Source of the DNA: Oceaniovalibus sp. ACAM 378
GTDB lineage: Bacteria; Pseudomonadota; Alphaproteobacteria; Rhodobacterales; Rhodobacteraceae
Assembly (NCBI RefSeq): GCF_008085915.1
Contig: NZ_VSJK01000003.1
Span: forward strand, 1 to 64,000
Direction of reading: 5' to 3'
Length of the DNA stretch: 64,000 nt
Of the stretch, positions 26,497 through 33,999 are shown piece after piece. Positions within the stretch are counted from its first letter, which is position 1. Each line of letters starts with the position of its first letter. The notes beneath the pieces are model-generated. The model was given only the letters and a program-made list of their open reading frames with translations, made no database searches and was not told the origin of the DNA. A program made the translations under genes and the position numbers.

Positions 26497-26676
26497 CGAC
26501 TGCTCCTTCTTTTCTTTTTTATGCAGCCTTCCATTATGGGTGGTCAAACGGATTGCCGCTTCGCTAAGTCACAATCGGGTGAGCCCGTGTCTGGCGCGCT
26601 GCAGTTGTACCGGCATGTCCAAAATCACCGCGTTGTGATGACCGCATTAGTGGTGCCTGCCTGCTAGTATAACGGC

Positions 26677-26973
26677 ATGCGGGTTTTGTTACTCTTCTTC
26701 TGGTTTTTCATGGCCATCACGGCTGCTCCAAATGTCACGGAGCAGAACGACTTTGCGTCTGCGGTCGATCGCGCCGGGCAGATGGAACTTTCCTACGATC
26801 TTTTTTGTAGCAAGGGCGGAGTCCATGGATCTTGCCAGTGGGTCGGGAACTCCCCGCCAACGGTGTCGATCCCGAATGTCGGCCTGGCAGACGCCGCTTC
26901 CGTGATCGCCCCAATGCCCGTCACCAGACTGGTTTTTGGGCCTCAGCCACCCCCTCCACGACAGCTGTGCTGA
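26677..26973 (+). CDS. Small exported protein, unknown
   Basis: 98 residues with a strongly hydrophobic start (VLLLFFWFFMAITAAP), two Cys residues (LFCSKGGVHGSCQW) near 44-53, and a tail QPPPPRQLC. The plan again recalls the small Cys/PP-tail proteins in this region, here on the plus strand and directly upstream of an L,D-transpeptidase gene (41 bases). The start lacks an obvious Shine-Dalgarno site, so expression is uncertain. Confidence 0.4.
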   Translation: MRVLLLFFWFFMAITAAPNVTEQNDFASAVDRAGQMELSYDLFCSKGGVHGSCQWVGNSPPTVSIPNVGLADAASVIAPMPVTRLVFGPQPPPPRQLC

Positions 26974-27014
26974 ACGAACGCCTCTCCCACCACAGTTTGC
27001 CACTTGGAGACAGT

Positions 27015-27578
27015 ATGTTAACCCGACGTTCCGCCATCGGTTGCACGGCAGCCGCGTTCCTGACCACGCCCAGCCTTTTGCGCGCCCATACAGTAAAGCC
27101 CTTTCTCCTGGCTGACGAATTCCAGCCCCGCGAGGTCCGTGTCCGGGAACAATATGCTGCGGGTCAGATCCTTGTGAACCCGCGCCTGTTCTTTCTCTAC
27201 CACATCATTGAGAGCGAGCGCGCAATCCGCTACGGCGTCGGTGTCGGTCGCGCCGGTCTGGAGTTCAAGGGATCGGCAATCATCGAGCGCAAAGCAGAGT
27301 GGCCCTCCTGGCGGCCGACGAATGATATGATCCGGCGAAACCCTGACCGCTATGCCCAGTTTGCCGACGGGGTTCCCGGTGGTCCTGACAATCCTCTGGG
27401 TGCGCGCGCGCTCTACCTCTACAAGAACGGGATCGACACGTATTTTCGGATCCACGGCACGACAGAACCATGGTCCATCGGGACATCGGTCTCGAATGGT
27501 TGCATCCGGATGCTGAACGAACACGTCATCGATCTCTATCAGCAGGTTCCGGTCGGAACTCTGGTGACAGTGCTGTGA
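27015..27578 (+). CDS. L,D-transpeptidase (YkuD domain)
   Basis: 187 residues. An N-terminal export signal (MLTRRSAIGCTAAAFL) has a twin-arginine-like RR. The catalytic YkuD domain runs from about residue 50. RYGVGVGRAGLEFKG is the early beta sheet, RIHGTTEPWSIG near 150 holds the first catalytic His, and SVSNGCIRML near 166 contains the catalytic Cys. These enzymes form 3-3 peptidoglycan cross-links or attach proteins to the wall. Its stop overlaps a GTG (GTGA) that starts the broken DsbA-like frame, so the two were coupled. A second L,D-transpeptidase lies 2 kb away on the other strand. Confidence 0.88.
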   Translation: MLTRRSAIGCTAAAFLTTPSLLRAHTVKPFLLADEFQPREVRVREQYAAGQILVNPRLFFLYHIIESERAIRYGVGVGRAGLEFKGSAIIERKAEWPSWRPTNDMIRRNPDRYAQFADGVPGGPDNPLGARALYLYKNGIDTYFRIHGTTEPWSIGTSVSNGCIRMLNEHVIDLYQQVPVGTLVTVL

Positions 27579-28341
27579 GGGCCAAACCCCGGTATCTTCT
27601 TATCATCGGGGCGACGATCAGAGCCATCTACGGTCTTCGCGCTATGCTCTGGGAGCGGTTTTCTGATCAAAGTCCAACGTATTCGGCTATCGACGGGTTG
27701 CCACCTTTGCGAACCTTGAAGACAGACGGAAAGGTATCAGAAGCATCCGTAGCCCTCATTGGCCTTCATGTTCCGGACGAGGATGCCCCGGCACGTCGCG
27801 CACGCATGGGCGCGGTCAAGGCCAATCTCTGCGGGGCGCTGTTCGGCAAGAACCCGTCTTCGGGCATTGTTTCGATCGCGTATTGCAGCGCGTTCCTCTG
27901 CCCATATTGCCGAGCCCTCGAGCGCGCCCCTGACGAAATCCCTGCTGAAGAGTCTGGCACCGTCCAGCTTGCTCAGCACGAGTTGCCGTTCTTTGCGCCC
28001 CTTCGGAGCTTGCAGCGCGCGCGTAATTGGCTGCGGCGCGACAAGGTTTACAGCAACCCAACCGGCAGCGAGTCATACGCACTTTACTTGTCGCCGACCG
28101 GCGCGCGCTCCTCGTCGATGCTGCCGACGTCGGGCTCGACTTCGCCCGACTCGCACTGGACATGAACTCTGCAGCGGTTCAGGCTGAACTTGATCGCATC
28201 CGCGCCCTGACTGACGTGTTCGGCTTTGCCGGAACACAGGGCTTGGTTGTCGGACACACGGTTATACAAGGGGCAGTGCCTGGTTCGCGTCTGAGGCGCA
28301 ACATTGCCGACGAGCTTTCGTTGCCATCCCTCGCATGCTGA
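27575..28341 (+). pseudogene. DsbA-like thioredoxin-fold oxidoreductase, frameshifted
   Basis: The first frame (from GTG 27575) carries VSIAYCSAFLCPYCRALERA near residue 110, a DsbA-type CPYC active site, then QLAQHELPFFAPLRSL. From about base 28,027 the family resemblance moves to the frame one base earlier: AAARQGLQQP..., ADVGLDFARLALDMNS, then FGFAGTQGLVVGHTVIQGAVPG, which holds the region of the cis-Pro loop but reads GTQ in place of the usual GTP. The break lies around 28,018-28,028. With the shift removed it would be a roughly 255-residue exported disulfide oxidoreductase coupled to the L,D-transpeptidase. A sequencing error cannot be excluded. Confidence 0.75.
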
Positions 28342-28345
28342 AGAC

Positions 28346-28933
28346 ATGAACACACCATCCCACATACTTATCGGCGCCGCCGTCTTTTCGCGCCCCATGG
28401 CTTCGTCAATCCTGTTCTCAGCCCTGTTTGGCGGTCTTGCGCCCGATCTCCCCATACTGATGATGGTTCTGTGGAGCACGCGCCTTCTCGGAATTCCCGA
28501 GCATGAGGTGTTCGGGCAACTCTATTTTTCAGATACTTGGCAAGCCGTTTTTGCCATCGACCACGGGTTCCTGGTCTGGGGGAGTCTGTTTGGGCTGGCG
28601 GCCTGGCGCGGGTCGGTCATCCTGCGCGCCTTCGCGGGCTCAGGGCTGCTGCACGCCTCCGCCGATTTCCTGACCCACCACGACGACGCACGCCGACAGT
28701 TCTGGCCTGTCAGCGACTGGGTTTTTCAGAGCCCAGTCAGCTATTGGGACGGCCGCTTTTACGGCGACATCTTCGCACCCTTGGAATTAGGTCTGGTGAT
28801 TGCGCTGGCCGCTTTCCTACTCTGGCGCTTGGAGAAATGGCGCGACCGGCTTGCAGTCTTGGCCGTTGCAGCCGTTGTCGTGGTGCCCGCGCTCTGGACC
28901 GGAAGCCTGCACGGGTTGCATGGCATGGGATGA
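28346..28933 (+). CDS. Membrane protein of the YdjM/DUF457-like family
   Basis: 195 residues with the N-terminal MNTPSHILIGAAVF and FGGLAPDLPILMM, the His and Asp arrangement of membrane-bound metal-dependent hydrolase-like proteins (YdjM/DUF457). DHGFLVWGSLFG near residue 73 and GLLHASADFLTHHDDARR near 98 supply further His/Asp ligands, and HGLHGMG closes the chain. About four membrane helices. Homologues in this bacterial group are sometimes labelled cobalamin-biosynthesis CobQ-like without evidence. Start at 28346 rather than an upstream codon because the family begins with this motif. Substrate unknown. Confidence 0.72.
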   Translation: MNTPSHILIGAAVFSRPMASSILFSALFGGLAPDLPILMMVLWSTRLLGIPEHEVFGQLYFSDTWQAVFAIDHGFLVWGSLFGLAAWRGSVILRAFAGSGLLHASADFLTHHDDARRQFWPVSDWVFQSPVSYWDGRFYGDIFAPLELGLVIALAAFLLWRLEKWRDRLAVLAVAAVVVVPALWTGSLHGLHGMG

Positions 28934-29148
28934 ATCCTGGCGGTCGCGTTGCCGCGCCTGCTTTCATGTATGCTGCGGCGGTGCTACCCATCGTAAGATC
29001 CACACAGCGCTTGGCCAAAGCCGCACCATCCGAATTTCGAATGGGACATCACAAGAATCGAGGATATTCAATGCTTCCATTGAAACATCACGCGCCAACG
29101 ATCTCAAATCTGGAGGCAGCTTGTATGGGCATCGTCTCGCCTGATGCC

Positions 29149-29445
29149 ATGAAGCAATATCAGCCGATCTTGATTTTAATCGCACTTCTGGCACTCGGCG
29201 CCTGTACCATACCTCTTAGTCAGACAACTGACGAGTCGACGGGGTTTATCAGAGAATTGCCGGAAGGAGTGTCCATGATCGCAGCGCCCTATCAGAACCT
29301 TCAAGAGGTGATCCTGCAGCCCGAAGACGGGTGCTATTGGTACCGCCACGCTGGTCCGGTTGAAATAACGATGTTGCCGCTACGGACGGTCGACGGAAGA
29401 CCAATCTGCACGCAGGCTGCGGTCGAACCACAGGTTACAAGCTGA
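29149..29445 (+). CDS. Small lipoprotein
   Basis: 98 residues from the ATG at 29149: MKQYQPILILIALLALGACT has a lipobox LGAC with Cys19 as lipidation site. The mature part contains one PEDGCYWYRHAGPVE segment and TVDGRPICTQ, which could form a disulfide. The segment from NLQEVILQPEDGCYWY is typical of small Rhodobacteraceae outer-membrane lipoproteins of unknown role. Earlier in-frame ATGs at 29125 and further up would place the lipobox too far inside. Confidence 0.65.
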   Translation: MKQYQPILILIALLALGACTIPLSQTTDESTGFIRELPEGVSMIAAPYQNLQEVILQPEDGCYWYRHAGPVEITMLPLRTVDGRPICTQAAVEPQVTS

Positions 29446-29569
29446 CGGAAAAGCTGCTTTTGCAGCACGCTGTTGGCCAAGAATTCTGACGAAGTTAACT
29501 CATTTTCGCTATCCACAGCCACACCGCGCGCCCTCAACTAAGGTGACCGCGCGGGCTTTCGGAGAGGCG

Positions 29570-30235
29570 TCAGCTGGTTGTAGCCACGTTACCCTCTTCT
29601 GCAGGGTAGAGGTGGGCGGTCGCACCTGTTTCGACCTGATCAAATAGGTCGTTGATATGTGGCATAACCATGCGCACGCACCCGGAACTAGCGCGGCTGC
29701 CGATTGAACGCGGAAGTGGTGTGCCATGAATGCGCAAATAGGTGTCACGCTCCCCGACGAAGAGATAGAGCGCACGCGATCCCAGTGCGTTTTCCGGTCC
29801 GGGTTCCATCCCGTCCGCGTACTTGGCATAGATTTCAGGCTCGCGGCTAATCATGTTCGGCGTGGGCGTCCAACTCGGCCACTTTGCCTTGCGCCGGATC
29901 GTATATGTGCCGGGCTCGTACAGACCGTCACGACCGATGGCTACACCGTAGCGCATGGCTGTTCCATCACCTTGAATATGGTACAGATATCGCGCGATTG
30001 CATCGACATGAATATCGCCCGGTACAAGCCCCTCACGTGCTTTGACCAAACGTGGCAGCAACCGCGGATGCAAGCCCCAAATGTTGGTTGTTTCACTGTC
30101 GTAGCCACGCGGAGTTACCTGAGCATCCCACGCGAACCACTGGTCTTGCAGATGGGTTGATGCGAAAACCGGGGCTGCAAAGGGCGGAGAAAGCAGAGCT
30201 GCTGCCGATATGATGAAATGGCGCCTGGTGAACAT
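29570..30235 (-). CDS. L,D-transpeptidase (YkuD domain)
   Basis: 221 residues. The export signal MFTRRHFIISAAALLSPPFA is twin-arginine-like. YGVAIGRDGLYEPGTYTIRRKAKWPSW and PNMISREPEIYAKYADGMEPGPENALGSRALYL are the conserved YkuD core. RIHGTPLPRSIG near 172 carries the catalytic His and SRASSGCVRM near 187 the Cys. It resembles the transpeptidase at 27,015 but has an additional 40 residues before the domain. Role: peptidoglycan 3-3 cross-linking or lipoprotein attachment. Confidence 0.9.
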   Translation of the reverse strand: MFTRRHFIISAAALLSPPFAAPVFASTHLQDQWFAWDAQVTPRGYDSETTNIWGLHPRLLPRLVKAREGLVPGDIHVDAIARYLYHIQGDGTAMRYGVAIGRDGLYEPGTYTIRRKAKWPSWTPTPNMISREPEIYAKYADGMEPGPENALGSRALYLFVGERDTYLRIHGTPLPRSIGSRASSGCVRMVMPHINDLFDQVETGATAHLYPAEEGNVATTS

Positions 30236-30462
30236 GTGCGTCTTTCTTTTGCGTTTCGTTGCGACGGAGCCCTTCTCAGCAGGTATCTACTGATAACTGA
30301 TGGGCGGGATTTCAGTTCCAATGTAAGGTGTTTGATCCGACGGTTTGATAGTGCGATCCGTTCTCAGGAATGTGAAGTGGTCCCCGAAGACTGGGCACGG
30401 GCGTAAGCTCCGATTTGCTGTCTGCAGATCTTCACCACGAACTAGATCGAAGATTTTGGACC

Positions 30463-30554
30463 TGTCCCGTTTTAGTTCCGCCCCAAGTGCTCGTTTAGGC
30501 CACCTTGCGCTCGAATGCGACAGGACTTTTCCAGCCCAGTGCTGAGTGGCGGGT
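30463..30554 (-). mobile_element. Remnant of an IS3-family element (transposase tail plus inverted repeat)
   Basis: On the minus strand the residues SALGWKSPVAFERKVA followed by a stop at 30497-30495 are the common C-terminus of IS3-type OrfB transposases. About 15 bases beyond the stop lies GGGGCGGAACTAAAACGGGACA, of which the outer part reads as a terminal inverted repeat. The rest of the element is absent; the prophage lysis remnant begins only 20 bases to the right, so a deletion between them is likely. Confidence 0.65.
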
Positions 30555-30575
30555 TTTTATTTGCAGGAGACCACG

Positions 30576-30684
30576 ATGACCACGACCCTTTACGGCCATT
30601 GGCGGGATGTGCCCAAGGACGCTTGGCGCTGGCGCAATTTCTCACGCGCCGAAATCGCCTGCCGCGGCACTGGCAAAATTCTGA
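30576..30684 (+). pseudogene. Endolysin-like peptidase M15 gene, N-terminal fragment
   Basis: MTTTLYGHWRDVPKDAWRW followed by NFSRAEIACRGTGKILI matches the N-terminus of phage/prophage M15-type peptidases (D-Ala-D-Ala carboxypeptidase-like endolysins), starting from an ATG with a GCAGGAG site. After about 37 residues the family match stops and the frame runs into the spanin gene out of phase. The catalytic domain with its zinc ligands is deleted. This is the first of three overlapping pieces of a lysis cassette. Confidence 0.6.
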
Positions 30685-30870
30685 TCAGGCACCGTCATCC
30701 TGTTCCTGCTCAACCTGCGCCGCGCTGGTGAACGCGCTGGGCGGCTGGCGAAACGGCTTCAGGCGTCGGAGACAAAGCATGGCATTCAACGCCAGATGCT
30801 GGACGCCGCCTGCCGCCGCCCTCATGATCGCGATGCTCTCGCTGAGCGCCTCCTCGACGGGCAGTTATGA
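30685..30870 (+). pseudogene. Rz-like inner-membrane spanin, 5'-truncated
   Basis: Directly after the deletion junction (a TGA at 30682-30684 in this frame) the sequence encodes SGTVILFLLNLRRAGERAGRL, a membrane helix followed by a charged helix. The 61 codons end in RRPHDRDALAERLLDGQL. This is the layout of small phage i-spanins: one N-terminal helix, then a coiled coil. No start codon remains in frame, so it is probably not translated. Confidence 0.55.
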
Positions 30871-31414
30871 TCGGTCAGGACGCGTTTGCCCACCTGTGGT
30901 TGAGTACAGCACCACAGTCCAGGCCCGAGGCGTTGCCGAGAGTGAGGCGCTGCCGGAAGGTGCGGTCGTTGTTCGAATGGTCAGCAACTATGCCGTGATG
31001 CGCGAGCCTGCAGGGGAAAACCGGGCCGGGGCGATGCCCCGTGAAATCAGTTCAAAGGGCTTCGATTGTACAGATCAACGATCAACTTGCTTCAAACTCT
31101 TACAGTTTCAATGGACTGCGAATAACTCTCCAGCGTCCGAACATGGCACAGGTTCGCAGCGCAACCGTACAGCCACTAATGAGGCGATCACGTTTCGAGG
31201 ACCTCACACAGCCAGTAAATACGACGGGAAAGCGGAGATACACAGCACGCCCGAAAAGTCCAAACACATGAATAAAACCGGACATTTTCTGCCGTCGTCG
31301 ACGGAACTTGAGCCAGAAAACGAGCTTGTAATCGACCTTACTGAGTCAGGTCGATTACATCGGGTTTCGCTTGAACTTACTGAGCTGGATACAGAATCGA
31401 AAAACTGCCGCTGA
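30779..31414 (+). pseudogene. Rz1-like outer-membrane spanin overlapping the Rz-like gene, run-on 3' end
   Basis: The ATG at 30779 lies inside the Rz-like gene in another frame, the classical Rz/Rz1 nesting. The product has a hydrophobic start, then RVCPPVVEYSTTVQARG and AVVVRMVSNYAVMREPAG, which matches prophage proteins of Rhodobacteraceae (CPPVV.Y..., LPEG..V..ML.DYAVMR.QAR). The native protein should end soon after residue 75, but here the frame runs on for over 130 further residues with no family resemblance, so the 3' end is scrambled. A decayed prophage piece. Confidence 0.5.
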
Positions 31415-31898
31415 CAGTTCGGATTTCGCCAATTTTCTCATAATCTGCCATTTTCATGCTCCGTAGGTCAGGGGTGCCTGAAAAGGTACCTTCAACCAAC
31501 ACGCCAGCATCCGAACTTTCATAGGTGGTGACGGTGATGATCGGATCTTCGTCGCGGTCCGATGTATCCCATGCACCTGGCGTGCCGCGCTCGAGTATCA
31601 TTATGCTCGGCTCGATGATCCGCTGATCACTGCCCGACCCATAGACACTAAAGAAGAGATTGACTTGCAGTTCGGCGTTGGTGGCCTCCCCAAGAAACCC
31701 ATCGATGTTCATTGTTCCCCACTCTGGGGCCGACGCTTCCCATTTCGATATGACCTGCGGATCGATGAGTGAAATGTTAAGCTGCTGCTCCACCCCATCC
31801 ATCTTCAGAAACATCGTGTCGGTGCGGGACTGGGCCGAACAGTCAGCGGCAATCAAAATGGCAGTCGCGGTTAAGAATGATTGGATTACGTAGGGCAT
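31377..31898 (-). CDS. Exported protein of unknown function
   Basis: 173 residues with an N-terminal hydrophobic region (YVIQSFLTATAILIAADCSA) and a mature domain rich in beta strands. FLKMDGVEQQLNISLIDPQ, the acidic TSDRDEDPIITVTTYESSDAG and GTFSGTPDLRS alternate polar and hydrophobic residues. No family recognised. It is convergent with the run-on end of the Rz1-like frame (38 bases overlap), which supports this gene rather than that frame being real in the overlap. A short lipoprotein-like Cys20 (ADCSA) is possible but not a good lipobox. Confidence 0.6.
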   Translation of the reverse strand: MPYVIQSFLTATAILIAADCSAQSRTDTMFLKMDGVEQQLNISLIDPQVISKWEASAPEWGTMNIDGFLGEATNAELQVNLFFSVYGSGSDQRIIEPSIMILERGTPGAWDTSDRDEDPIITVTTYESSDAGVLVEGTFSGTPDLRSMKMADYEKIGEIRTVSGSFSILYPAQ

Positions 31899-32158
31899 TG
31901 CAACGTCTCCTCTGAATTTAGAATTCCAGTTCTTCAGGCAATCACTAATGGGAAAGCATTAGCATCTTCTGGTTTCACAAAGCCCATAAAAATCAAAAAT
32001 CATTTTGCCAAGTGTCGAGCGCGGTGGCTGTGGGCTGAGCACGATAGAATTTAGATACACACAGACGATCTTCGGCAAAGCCGGTGTGCTGGCGATGTTT
32101 CCGGACAAAATCAATCACTCGACGACACCTCCGCTGGCGATCTCTTTCTCGCAGGTAT

Positions 32159-32818
32159 TCAGTCGAAGTAGCGTACCAGCTGGCTGGCAGGGCGAAAGAT
32201 CTCGATCAGCAGATCAATCACCCCGTCGTCGAGCAGGGCCGCGTCCGATAAGTCTTTGCGACATCCGAGACCGAACATTTTCAGATAGGGTGCCGCAGGA
32301 TGGCTATTTTCATAGCCGTCTGGCAGTGCGCTCAACGCCTTTCGGGTGACCAATCCGTCTGGGAAAGTCTTCTTGAAATCACGATCGGCCAATACCTCTG
32401 TCAGGCCCTGCGGATCATCGGTCAGACGGTTGCGCGACCGCGCGAGCGCCTCTTTGGATGGTTGGAAAAGCCCGGCACCTGCGTGGCAGTTTCCCGGTTC
32501 GATATGCAGGTAGTATCCGAAGTCTTCTGCGGGATGACCGGCATTGGCAAAAACATCCACATCTGAACGGTAAAGCGCCCGTCCGATGCGGTCTCGCGGC
32601 TCTTGAAAGAACTTGGTGAAGCTCTGTTTGGGTTTGATCCTCGCCCCAGCCACGAAAGGATCAAAGCGATCTGCATAGTCGTGCAATGTCATCGCGATGC
32701 CGGTAAAATTGCGCAGGGCGTCATCGCGCTCAGCGCGGTGCGCGTCCATCCAGGCTTTGCGGTTGTTCTTTGCGAGAACTGTCAGGAACGCAAATGTTTC
32801 TGGTTCTACCATGGGCAT
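32159..32818 (-). CDS. DUF2461 family protein
   Basis: 219 residues matching the DUF2461/TIGR02453 family: EPETFAFLTVLAKNNRKAWMDAH at the start, FVAGARIKPKQSFTKFFQEPRD near 55 (typically RPKRDTRFSKDKSPY), and GYYLHIEPGNCHAGAGLFQPSKEAL near 100. Ends with YLKMFGLGCRKDLSD and a helical tail. Widespread bacterial proteins without assigned activity. Start either at 32818 or at 32812 two codons later. Flanked by regions without genes. Confidence 0.85.
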   Translation of the reverse strand: MPMVEPETFAFLTVLAKNNRKAWMDAHRAERDDALRNFTGIAMTLHDYADRFDPFVAGARIKPKQSFTKFFQEPRDRIGRALYRSDVDVFANAGHPAEDFGYYLHIEPGNCHAGAGLFQPSKEALARSRNRLTDDPQGLTEVLADRDFKKTFPDGLVTRKALSALPDGYENSHPAAPYLKMFGLGCRKDLSDAALLDDGVIDLLIEIFRPASQLVRYFD

Positions 32819-33180
32819 GGCTCCTGTTTCGGAGCGCCGACGAGGCGGGTCTGGATTCCGATTATCGTCTTGTAAGACTTATTCAGCGCATCTGCCATGG
32901 GCTTGTTGCGCGACACACGAAGGTCATCTGATCAAACAGGCGCAGATTTCCTACCCCAGTGAACGGCCTGTCAGCCTGAGTTTTCGTACACGGGTCAGCA
33001 ATTCCGCCCGCAGCAAGGGCGAATGCGCGAGGTCGGGATGGTCATCGGTGAGGGTGCGAAACTCGATCATACCGTGATGCTTCCACAGGATTCTCTCGCG
33101 ACCAGCGCCTATTGTATTCTGCTCTTCAAATGCGACTCGCCAAACGTTGACATGGCGTTGACACGTTTTGCAAAAGCAAA
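32819..33180. other. Gap of 360 bases with one possible 39-residue frame
   Basis: No recognised gene. On the minus strand an ATG at 33070 opens a 40-codon frame to 32951 (MIEFRTLTDDHPDLAHSPLL..., basic Arg/Lys-rich tail) with coding-like composition but no visible ribosome site. It may be the end of a lost gene. The remainder shows nothing I can interpret. Confidence 0.35.
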
Positions 33181-33203
33181 AGCCCGACTGATTAGGTCGG
33201 GCT
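33181..33203 (-). terminator. Terminator downstream of the tRNA fragment
   Basis: An 8-base perfect stem AGCCCGAC / GTCGGGCT closes a 7-base loop; on the minus strand it is followed by TTTTGCTTTTG. It sits 28 bases beyond the tRNA 3' end, where a tRNA-fMet terminator would be expected, and marks the left side of the fragment as the native downstream flank. Confidence 0.75.
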
Positions 33204-33230
33204 TTAAGAATTTGATTTAACGCTGTTTTT

Positions 33231-33280
33231 TGGTTGCGGGAGTAGGATTTGAACCTACGACCTTCAGGTTATGAGCCTGA
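33231..33280 (-). pseudogene. 3' fragment of initiator tRNA-Met (attachment-site scar)
   Basis: Read on the minus strand, the 50 bases carry the anticodon stem-loop (TCAGG-CTCATAA-CCTGA, anticodon CAT), the variable loop, the T arm with GGTTCAAATCC and the acceptor 3' strand ending CCCGCAACCA. This is the fMet type. The D arm and 5' acceptor strand are missing: sequence to the right departs exactly at the anticodon stem. Fragments from anticodon loop to CCA are what tyrosine integrases leave at a tRNA attachment site. No integrase is nearby. Confidence 0.8.
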
Positions 33281-33322
33281 TGTGCTGCTTTTTTCGAAAG
33301 CAACTTTTAACCCGTAGCCAAG

Positions 33323-33342
33323 ACGTAGATATCAACGTAGAT
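33323..33342. repeat. Two ACGTAGAT direct repeats next to the tRNA scar
   Basis: ACGTAGAT occurs at 33323-33330 and 33335-33342 (start-to-start distance 12 bases), 43 bases from the tRNA fragment. Short direct repeats flanking a core site can be integrase arm sites, but this is only suggestive. Confidence 0.4.
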
Positions 33343-33485
33343 CAGATAACTTATACCACTACAATGGCACTGAAAAATAGCCGCTTCTCCACTTGACAAT
33401 ACTCCCGCCGGAGGCAGCCCGGATTCGTCGCGCACCTCGCTGATCAGGCTCGCATCCTCACGCCAGCATGGTTAGGCCAGCAGGA

Positions 33486-33962
33486 TCAGGTCCCCATAAT
33501 CAGACAGGTCGTCGACCCCGTGGCAAATAGTCGCCCGTCATCCGTCCCGCGCATTTCGCCATGGGCCACGCCGGTCGAGCGGCCCACATGGTCGGTCCAT
33601 CCGGTCGCCAGTATCTCGACCCCGGGCGGGATCGCGCGCGTGATGTTGATCTTGTATTCCAGCGTCGTATAGACCGCGCCCTTTGGCACTTTCGTCATCA
33701 CCGCGCAGGCCATGCAACTGTCCAGCAAAGCGCCGTACCAGCCGCCATGTACGCCGCCCATGGGGTTCATGTGGTCGAACGACGGCGTGCCGCGAAACAC
33801 GACGCGGCCCGGCGCAACCTCATCTAATTGAAAGTTCAACAGCCGCGCGATTGGCGGCTGCGGGAGGGTGCCGTCGTGAACCCGCTGCATGAACTCAAGA
33901 CCCGACATCGACCGAACCGTCGCAGGATCGGGCAATTCGTCGGTCGATTCGGAAAAGTACAT
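33486..33962 (-). CDS. PaaI-type hotdog-fold thioesterase
   Basis: 158 residues with the hotdog fold. FDHMNPMGGVHGGWYGALLDSCMACAV near residue 82 is the PaaI-type active-site helix (NxxGxxHGG with catalytic Asp/Asn), and TTLEYKINITRAIPPGVEIL forms the following strands. Members hydrolyse aryl- or acyl-CoA thioesters; the substrate here is open. A 35-residue N-terminal extension precedes the fold. It is separated by 37 bases from metF, same direction, and is the first intact gene right of the tRNA scar. Confidence 0.85.
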   Translation of the reverse strand: MYFSESTDELPDPATVRSMSGLEFMQRVHDGTLPQPPIARLLNFQLDEVAPGRVVFRGTPSFDHMNPMGGVHGGWYGALLDSCMACAVMTKVPKGAVYTTLEYKINITRAIPPGVEILATGWTDHVGRSTGVAHGEMRGTDDGRLFATGSTTCLIMGT

Positions 33963-33999
33963 TGCGGGCTCCTGTCAGTGCCCGCGCAGGGTGCCGCGA

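Noticed and set aside
28537-29445. 302-codon frame spanning the YdjM-like gene and the lipoprotein
   Set aside because: Only the part from the ATG at 29149 has a lipobox and coding character; the upstream part overlaps a real gene in another frame.
29726-30160. 144-codon plus-strand frame opposite the second L,D-transpeptidase
   Set aside because: Antisense to the YkuD catalytic core; no motif or ribosome-binding site.
33281-33480. Integrase or excisionase gene next to the tRNA-fMet scar
   Set aside because: No reading frame with the Arg-His-Arg-Tyr pattern of tyrosine recombinases exists on either side of the fragment.
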